A DNA stretch of 64,000 bases, taken from Mesostigma viride. Taxonomy: Eukaryota > Streptophyta > Mesostigmatophyceae > Mesostigmatales > Mesostigmataceae. The position numbers and the translations under genes are program-made. Shown piece after piece: positions 56,900 through 64,000 of this stretch. The notes under the pieces were generated by a model. That model worked only from the letters and a program-made list of their open reading frames with translations, was not told the DNA's origin and did not search any database. The first letter of the stretch is position 1; the number at the start of each line of letters is the position of its first letter. Location of the stretch: positions 64,001-128,000 of the forward strand of contig RPFO01000163.1 of NCBI GenBank assembly GCA_009746045.1, in the 5' to 3' direction.

Positions 56900-57690
56900 G
56901 GTGGCTGCATGGAAACGTGAATGCTTGCATCGAATGGATGGCGGTGTCTGCATGCATGGATTGCACGTGAATGTTCGCAGGATGGGTGGTAATTGCATGG
57001 ATGCTCGCAGGATGGGTGCTAATTACACGAATCGATATTGCATTAATGCTTGCAGGGATGGATGGTGTTTGCATGCGTGGATACGTGAATGCTTGCAGGG
57101 ATGGATGGTGTTTGCATGCATGGATACGTGAATGCTTGCAGGGATGGGTGGTGTTTGCATGCATGGATACGTAAATGCTTGCAGGGATGGATGGTGTTTG
57201 CATGCATGAATGTGTGAATGCTTGCATGGGTGGATGGTGTTTGCATGCATGGATGGGTGGTGTTTGCATGCATGGATACCTGAAAGCTTGGGGTGGATGG
57301 TGTTTGCATGCATGGATACGTGAATGCTTGCATGGGTGGATGGTGTTTGCATGCATGGATGCGTGAATGCTTGCACGGATGGGTGGTGTTTGCATGCATG
57401 GATACGTGAATGCTTGCCTGGGTGGATGGTGTTTGCATGCATGGATACGTGAATGCTTGCACGGATGGGTGGTGTTTGCATGCATGGATACGTGAATGCT
57501 AGCATGGATGGATGGTGTTTGCATGCATGAATGTGTGAATGCTTGGGGTGGATGGTGTTTGCATGCATGGATACGTGAATGCTTGCGTGGATGGATGGTG
57601 TTTGCATGCATGGATGCGTGAATGCTTGCAGGGATGGAAGTGATTGCATGCATGGATACGCGAATGCATGCATGAATGCGACCGAGGACA
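56900..57690. repeat. 43-bp minisatellite, ~15-17 units
   Basis: The core unit contains 'gcatgcatggatacgtgaat' and 'gcttgcagggatgg' followed by 'atggtgttt'. Units vary in length by a few bases, and some are deleted. It sits inside the TA-flanked transposon. The open frames across it are products of the repeat. Confidence 0.92.
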
Positions 57691-57769
57691 GTGTAAGCAC
57701 CTTTTAGGGATTAATATAGTGGTGAATATGGGCAGGCCCCCTGACCCATGTGAGTTATACATGTATTCA

Positions 57770-57990
57770 AGGAGACAACGATTCCAGTCCATGGCAGGAT
57801 ATATAAAGGATACCAACCCCAAGTCGGTGGGGGTATGCATGTGACCCAATTCAGTACAAGTGTAATAACAGTGATTCGGGCCGTGGTGTCAGCAACCCTG
57901 TCACTCAAGGTTACATTATAGATACTCATTCCATCTCCGCCTCCACATCATTGAGGATGTAATATACGCGACAACTATTAATGTTCGCAT
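57770..57990 (+). mobile_element. Decayed LINE R 3' end inside the TA transposon
   Basis: Blocks 'ggataccaaccccaagtcgg', 'gtgattcgggccgtggtgtc', 'aaccctgtcac' and 'ctccacatcattgaggat' align in order with the R 3' end. The hairpin is lost. Confidence 0.5.
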
Positions 57991-58139
57991 GGCGGTCACG
58001 CGACGCCTGATCAACGCGTAGCGTCTGCGTGTCGTAATTTAATTTTTTAATATTAATGCACAGTCACCATTTTACCGCGTGCTGGCCTGCACTTAGCCCT
58101 TGGATGACCAGTGTGTAACTCTACCCCTAATTATGGCTG

Positions 58140-58930
58140 GTTGCACCTTGCATGATAATGTCCAGAAACCAGCCTGATAACAATCTAGTGTCCATACTGG
58201 GACCAAAGCACACGCATATAGGGAGTTACTTCGGGGTCATGTCATTAGTCATGTTGCAATGTCCTATATGTCCTATGGGTGCTAAATACAGCACTAATCT
58301 CAGGGGGTGCACGGGTGCGATAAAAAAGACACTTACAATGCAATGTTAAGTGATAATGCAATATTGGACGTCTTCACAAACCAAGGCCCAAATGCACACG
58401 TAGCAAGGGGGTGCAAGGGGCGGTGTTACCCATGCATCCAGAACATGAGAAATGACCTCCATTTGCATGCCTAGGATGAAAATATACAAACACTGCATCG
58501 AACTTCTTTTCTACGTCAGCAAGGCACTGGGGCCTCCATAGATGTTGCACGGACTGCACAACTGCACAGGCGTCCTTTACTAGCAAAGCCAAAAGGCTGA
58601 CAAAAAACTGGCCATGATACCATCTTTCCTGAAGAATTTAGGCAATAGAAACCATCGTGCTACCATCTACAACTCCTTTAGATGTTAAATCAATCGTCAT
58701 TCTAGAAAATTAGGTACAGACGCAGCTAATCATGAACAAAACTGATGAAAATCTTACGACGACGGTTGTACAAAACCACAACCACAAACTAGTACACAGG
58801 AGTAGTAAGTTAGCGAACTTAACACCACAAACCTTCAACAACGTGTCCGAGATTACTTACCGAATGATATAACGACTTTACCTTGTTGACGGTATCCGCA
58901 GGTACACTAAACTGCGCCATGCCGAAACCG
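58140..58930. mobile_element. Segment related to the TTAA element at 49113-50829
   Basis: Shared blocks include 'ttcggggtcatgtcattagt' (58229) against 'tttggggtcatgtcattggt' (49243), 'gctaaatacagca' against 'gctataaatagca', and a similar gap structure up to about 58700. It is an old fragment carried within the TA-flanked transposon. Confidence 0.45.
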
Positions 58931-59437
58931 CAAAAAGAAGGCTAGCGGAAAGCTAGCAATCTCATGACAGAAAGGCAATCTCATCACGGCGTCGAGACTT
59001 TCCTGGCCCTGAACGATGATGAAATACGCGAAATACATCATACGAAAACTACTGGTTGCGAAAATTTCAATGATACAGAAGCTAATAACAAGTGCTGCCT
59101 TTCATCGTCACCCCCGTGATGATTAACGCGTGTAGACGCAGTAAAAAGTAAAAACCAGCCCGAGATAATGTGCGCATCATTAGATGTTGCGCGACTGCGG
59201 CTATAGCATTTTTCTGACGCCGCTCATTTCAGTTCGGTTGATTCTTCGCGCCGGTCAGCCAAGGAGTGACATACTTCACGTCGGGGTGTATCTTTAGTTG
59301 CGATACCACGCGTTTGCCGTTTCGCAACTTTTCGTCCAAATCGGTCCTCGCAAGAATCGCAACAAAAGTGTTTTTTGGTCCTCCTGGAAAGTTGCGTAGT
59401 TGCGATTCTTGTTGCGATACTGCGGGTGACCCCTGTA

Positions 59438-61634
59438 CTGCCCCCCCGCCGCCCGCCCCGCTTCACCAGCCTGCACCGGCTCCCCGCCGTCATCCAGGCC
59501 CGGCAAGCCCTGCGCGACAACAGCGACCCCGCCCGCTACGCCCGCCTCAAAGCCGATTACCACTCGGCCATCCGGCAGGCGACCAAGGAGCAGGAGGACC
59601 TTCATGTCCGCGAGTACTTCGCCCACCTCAAGGACCAGCACGGCAAGTACGCCTGGACCCGCCTGCGTCACGCCCAACGGCCCGCCGGCGGCGCGCAGCC
59701 GGCGCCGCGGACGCTCTCTGGCTCACCGCAGCAGCAGCTCGACCAGTGGTATTCCTCCCAGTCCCGGCTGCTCGGCGCCCCCCCGCCGCCTCCGCCGCTT
59801 GGCCCTCTGGCGGCCGCACGCCTGGCAGTAGCACCGGCGGACGTCCCTGCGCCGCCCACGCCGCCCGCCGCTGAGCAGGACTACACGTACCCAGCCCTGA
59901 CGGAACCCCTGGCCGACCCCAACGAGCTCCCGCCGTTCACCGAGCTCGAGCTGAGCACCGCCGCCAAGCAACTCCGCTTTTATGCCGCCGTTGGACCTGA
60001 CCAGCTCCCAGCCCCGGTGATTAAGCTGACGGCGCTCACGGGATTCCTGCTTGACGTCTGCAACCGGATCCTGCTTGCCGACGCGCCGCCGATTCCTGAG
60101 TGGCAGCACAGCTACCGTATTATGCTGTACAAAAACAAAGGTTCCCCTGACGACCCCGCCAACTACAGAGGAGTCTGCATCCAGAGCGCCGCACTTAAGT
60201 TGTTCATGCGCATGATCCTCAACCGCCTTCGTTCTGCTCTCGACTGTCACCTTGGGGAGAGTCAAATGGGCTTCCGTCCTGGGCGCAACACCGTCATGGC
60301 CATCTTCGTCGCGCGTCGCCTCTTCGAGGAAATCGCTCTCCTGCAACCTGGTGAGTTTCCCGCCATCCTGATCTTCGTCGACTTCATCAAGGCTTTTGAT
60401 TCTGTCCTCTGGGACGCTCTATGGGCTGTACTTGCTCGCGCTCGCGTCCCCACTCCCCTGATTACCGTCATCCGCACGCTGTACATATGAGGGGTCGACC
60501 ACTTCGGTGCGCACTCAACACGGCATTACCCCGCCATGCCCACTGCAGACCGGCGTCTGGCAGGGTTGCGTCCTGTCGCCGTACCTGTTTATTATTGTAG
60601 TGGATTATGTCATGCGCCAGGCACGTGCTCGCTTTGCTAGCATTGCAGGCCGTGCCCCTGGCCTAGCGATCACGAACGAGCTTGGGGAAGGGGGGCCGAC
60701 TAACAAGCAGAACTTACTAGCTGACCTCATTTATGCCGACGACATCACGCTCATCGAGAAGCCGGAGTCTGCCCAACTTTGGCTGGACTGCCTGGCGCTC
60801 GAGGCTCGGGCGGTTGGTCTAGAAATCAGCCCCAAAACGGAGGCCCTGGCCCTCGGCATGGCAGGGCCCCCACCCACACTCCGCCTCTTAGACGATGCCG
60901 AGGTCAACTACCCTCCTTCAGGCCGCTTCAAGCTGCTCGGCAGTTGGCTTCCCGACTGCGAGGACGACATGACGACACGGATCGGCATGGCGTGGGCGCA
61001 CCTCCATGACCACCGCCGCTGGTGGAGCAACCCCGCCCTACCCCGGATCGTCAAGCGTGACCTCTTCAAGGTCGTCATTCTGACGATCCTGACCTACGGC
61101 GCCGAGACGTGGACACTGATGCAGGAGCTGGAGCAACGACTCGACGGCGCCGTCACCAAGATGCTGCGCAAGGCCCTTAACATCCCCTTTGGTTTGCACA
61201 TTAGTAATGAGGATTTGTACGCTGATTTGCCCTATGTTTCCCACATTATTAGGCACAGGCGCCTGGGCCTAGCCGGGCACCTGGCCCGCACAGATCAGGT
61301 AGATACATCAGATAGACTAGCTGGCACCAAGCCCGCCCAGCCTGGGCGATATGTCCTCACCTGGCGTGCCCCCGGCCGCGCGCGGCAGGGCCGCCACCCG
61401 TGGACTTTTCGTGATAGACTCGGCATGGACATGTGCTACGCTAGACGTGACGGGCTCACCCCCGGGCAGCCTCCTGGTTTGTCTGTAATATGGAGGCAGA
61501 TGGTGCGCAAGGATAGATGGCAAGTAGTGATGAAGGAGACCACCCCCAAGCCTGTGGGGGCTCCGCGTGTGACCAAGTATGGCATTCATAGCGATTCGGG
61601 CCGCGGTGCCCACACCCCTGTAACTAGGACCTAG
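59438..61634 (+). CDS. LINE R ORF2, reverse transcriptase and C-terminal part (one frameshift)
   Basis: This performs target-primed reverse transcription. Motifs in order: LYKNKGSPDDPANYRGVCI, ESQMGFRPGRNT, ILIFVDFIKAFDSV (motif A Asp), GVWQGCVLSPYLF (motif B), LIYADDITLI (motif C, catalytic YADD), LEISPKTEALAL and a following GRFKLLGSWL. The C-terminus has RRLGLAGHLARTD and ends ...KPVGAPRVTKYGIHSDSGRG. The frame is broken once, at about 60485-60490 ('tacatatgag'), between motifs A and B. Otherwise it is open to the stop at 61632-61634. All catalytic Asp residues are present, so decay is recent. It continues the endonuclease frame across the TA transposon. Confidence 0.88.
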
Positions 61635-61733
61635 ATGATAGCATATACCATCCATTCCATCCCATGTTCCCCTCCCACTGAGGACTTATGCTCACGTGAC
61701 GCAGTCACGTGTCTATTAATTAATTAATTAATT

Positions 61734-63612
61734 CTAAGACGCACTTGCCAGTATAAACGGTTACGGCTGCCACGCAGTATAGACAAAGTCACGCACGTGA
61801 CCAGCTATGACGACTACCAAAGCAAAACGAGGGCTGGAAAAGGAGCTGGCACAGCTTCCCAGCGCCCAGCCCAACCCTCTCGCCCTCGCCATTGTTCAGC
61901 CGCCAGGCTTACCCGCCAAACCCTCGCCAAGCGCCTCGCCTGAGCCCAAGAAACCATGCCACGATCGCCACAAATGGAGCCAATACTTGCCCGGCGACGG
62001 AATGTTCTCCCTCCTCGAGTGGCAGAATTAAGCTGTCACCGCAGGAAGTCGTCGAAGTTCTCCAGTTCCTCACACAGGAGCGGAAGCTCTTTGTGGCCTG
62101 GAGAGGGGGGACGGCTATCGACTACCGCGACACGTCCTGGCTCTACACCTGTGACGAATCCCGCCAACGCACGGTTATCTTGACCAGCTACTACCAGCGC
62201 AGCTTCGGCGACATCCACAGAGCACTTCGGAACGCACTCAACGCCCCAGCCCCCGCACAGCCGGCAGCCCCATCGGCTTCCTCCCTCGGCAAGGATGACA
62301 TCCGCGCAGTGCTGGAGGAGCACGTGACCTGGCCGCTGGCCGAGAAGATGACCTCGCTGAACACCACGCTCAACACGGTCGAGGCCCGGGTCTCCAACGT
62401 GGAAACCAAGGTCGTCCACAAGCTACAACCACAGTTCACGGCGCTACACACCGCGGCGCAGGCTTCGGAAACGCATGCTGCACTTGTCTCTCGCCTTAAC
62501 CAGGTGGAAGGCAAGTGCGGCGTGCTCATGAAGAAGCTTGAGGCCATCACCGCCCACACCGAGGCCCTGGCCGGCGCCACACAGGTCCCAAAGCTAGCGG
62601 AGCAGACGGCCACCATTGCCTCCCAGCCACCCCGGCAGGATGCTGGTGACCTCCCGCTCTCCTACGCGGACCTGCTGCGGTCAGCGACCGCCTCCACCAC
62701 CGACGCCATCGCCACGAAGCTCCAGGAGCTGGAGGACCACCGCCAGGCCCAGCAACGGGAGGTCACCGATCGCGCTCGCCGCGAGTGCCGAGTGGTGCTA
62801 CGTCGCTTCCCCCAGAAGCCAGGTGAGACGTCAACCTCCCTTGCTGACGAGATCAAGAACCAGCTTCTTACCCTCATGGGCCTGGTAGGTGAGGTAGAAC
62901 TGCGTGGGTGCCACCGCCTTCCCCACTCACGGGACAAGGCGGCCACCCCACCAGTCCTGCTCACCTTCCTCTCCCCTGAGGATAAGCAGCGGTTCCTCTC
63001 TCGTCGCAAGCGGTTGCACGACCTCACCTGGACGCTGGATGACGACCTCACCCCCGCTCAGCAACAGCAGCGACGCGACCTGTGGCCTGAATACCTCCGC
63101 CATAAGCAGGACCCCCAGAAGCCCAAGGTGTAATGGAGGGGCGGGGACCTGATGATCAACCACAAGATGTGGACGCCCCCAGCGGGCTAGAATAGCAATA
63201 GCCCTAGCTTGTAACCATTGGAGTCACTGTCGCTAAGGCAGCCATGCCTAGAATGTTTGCCTAGCTGTGCCAACACACCTAGTCACGTGCCGCCAACGCA
63301 CGGTACACAACCAGCCATAGCCTTAGCCTAGTTCTCGTACAGCCATGCTACGCCCTGGCTATGTTCAGATTACTTGCCCACGCTCCTTGCTATGATATGC
63401 TCACATGGGTCTTATTGCACCCACAGTTTGCCGGATCGTTAGCCTGTCCTTTTAGCTAGCCGCGCCCGATTGCAGCTGTGGCATGCCTTTGGCATGAAGG
63501 AGACTGGGGGTCTCTGCCCTTTCTCCTGTAGTGCACTCACAGGGATTAAAAGCACTTCGGTGCTCCGTGGCTCCCCAACGGGAGCACGAGTTTAATTAAT
63601 TAATTAATTAAT
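61734..63612 (+). mobile_element. Half-LINE family C, near full length
   Basis: It starts directly behind the tail of LINE R. A ~73-bp leader precedes ATG 61807 (MTTTKAKRGLEKELAQLPSA). ORF1 has a frame break at about 62028 and a premature TAA at 63130-63132. The protein has a Pro/Ser-rich N-terminus, QYLPGDGMFSLLEW, FLTQERKLF, a long heptad-like coiled coil (about 62330-62600: LNTVEARVSNVETKV...), LSYADLLRS, an RRM-like part and LTWTLDDDLTPAQQQQRRDL. The 3' UTR starts at 63191. It ends with hairpins AGCAC-TTCG-GTGCT (63551-63564) and GCTCCC-CAAC-GGGAGC (63570-63585) and a (TTAA)n tail. No ORF2. Confidence 0.82.
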
Positions 63613-64000
63613 GTAGGCGTGCATGGCCTGCCTTTCACTCAAGACTGCCAATGAGAGAAGCTACGGTCCGGTGGTCCCTGCGGGCCCCCTTCTTGCTGCA
63701 TGTGCACGAGTCGATGAAGAATCAATCAGGGATGAAAAGTACACCTACTCAAATAGTTTAGACGAGTTCGTCATGTGACTCTCTGCAACGGACGCTCGTG
63801 AATGATCGAATTAAGGGAATGAGTGTTGGCGCACGTATACATATGGAATCAAGGCGTTTTTCGCGTCCCAGCACTCGGCAGCAATTGGTTTACTATTGGT
63901 TGCTAGCTTGACAATATAATCACAGTGGCTGTTGCGATTGGTGGTTCACTACTTAATTTACTTGTGGGGTACCCACAACCTGTACTGATCATGTGCAGGT
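63613..64000. other. Unassigned right flank
   Basis: No gene or repeat is recognised with confidence. 'gcgtttttcgcgtcccagca' at about 63857 weakly resembles the SINE body seen at 9450 and 45240. Confidence 0.3.

Larger units (their letters stand above)
56010..59437. mobile_element. DNA transposon with 38-bp perfect TIRs and TA duplication
   Basis: The left end begins CAGGGGTCACCCGCAGT at 56012. The right end is its exact complement over 38 bp and ends at 59435. TA flanks both sides (56010-56011, 59436-59437). Copies of GTTGCGA/TCGCAAC recur within 250 bp of both ends (56150-56235 and 59290-59425), as transposase-binding subterminal repeats often do. No transposase frame is visible. The interior holds a 43-bp minisatellite, a decayed LINE R end and a segment related to the TTAA element at 49113. 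TA duplication suggests Tc1/mariner-like or another TA-targeting group; the CAGGGG start would also suit hAT, but no 8-bp duplication is seen. Confidence 0.85.
53630..61733 (+). mobile_element. Full-length LINE, family R (split by a DNA transposon)
   Basis: This is a non-LTR retrotransposon of about 4.7 kb without its insertion: a leader resembling those of families A and B, ORF1 (53700-54578), ORF2 (endonuclease 54974-56011, reverse transcriptase 59438-61634), a 3' UTR, a stem-loop CACGTGAC-GCA-GTCACGTG at 61693-61711 and a (TTAA)n tail at 61715-61733. A 3.4-kb TA-flanked element occupies 56012-59435. The left border is approximate, between a small inverted 3' fragment (53580-53625) and the leader. 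Confidence 0.88.

Noticed and set aside
56781-57700. Open frames of 200-290 codons on the minus strand at 56.8-57.7 kb
   Set aside because: The protein repeats are three-frame readings of the 43-bp minisatellite; no start context or domain supports a gene.
56012-59435. hAT assignment for the 3.4-kb TIR element because of its CAGGGG start
   Set aside because: No 8-bp duplication is present; TA flanks and the reading-frame test support a 2-bp TA duplication.

Overview
This window is nuclear DNA of a eukaryote, most likely a microalga of the green lineage. The basis is two protein genes with GT-AG introns of several hundred to 2,300 bp, a proteasome subunit, a sialyltransferase-like (GT29) gene, dense intronic satellites and a heavy transposon load. 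The species cannot be named from the sequence. There is no operon structure, CRISPR array or rRNA gene.

Host genes (6.8-26.5 kb). A proteasome beta-2 subunit gene lies on the minus strand (13052 to 6849). Its eight exons join with perfect phase into 272 codons with the catalytic Thr, Asp and Lys in place. About 1 kb away, head to head, a GT29 gene lies on the plus strand (14034-26528). Its seven exons give about 1,760 residues: a type II membrane anchor, a stem of about 1,400 acidic low-complexity residues, a small Cys-rich module, then a GT29 catalytic domain with L, S, HYY and VS motifs. The introns carry a 6-bp satellite, a 14-bp minisatellite of about 1.1 kb and a (GGGGC)n block.

Transposon blocks (1.8-5.9 kb and 27-63.6 kb). 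The main residents are non-LTR elements that end in (TTAA)n or (TTTAA)n tails. One full-length LINE (here family R, about 53.6-61.7 kb) encodes ORF1, an APE endonuclease and a reverse transcriptase. Three other families (A, B, C) have a 5' leader, an ORF1-like reading frame and a 3' UTR, with no endonuclease or RT between them. Each shows the same ORF1-to-3'UTR junction in at least two copies, so they look like mobile ORF1-only 'half-LINEs'. Family D is known here only from 3' fragments whose protein resembles the C-terminus of the R reverse transcriptase. Families A-D share a short 3' stem-loop (CTCC / C(A or C)AC loop / GGAG) with compensatory base changes, and R has a different stem-loop at the same place. 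Copies of both orientations abut at the palindromic tails.

DNA transposons sit among and inside them. A 4.2-kb CACTA-type element splits a family C copy, and uninterrupted relatives are present in the window. Three TTAA-flanked elements are present, two of them sharing one TTAA. A 675-bp hAT-like MITE is present. A 3.4-kb element with 38-bp perfect inverted repeats and TA flanks splits the reverse-transcriptase ORF of LINE R, and removing it with one TA would leave the frame open. tRNA-headed SINE-like repeats occur at 9.4 and 40.6 kb. Stretches 1-1.8 kb, 6.0-6.8 kb, 44.7-44.9 kb and 63.6-64 kb show nothing I recognise.
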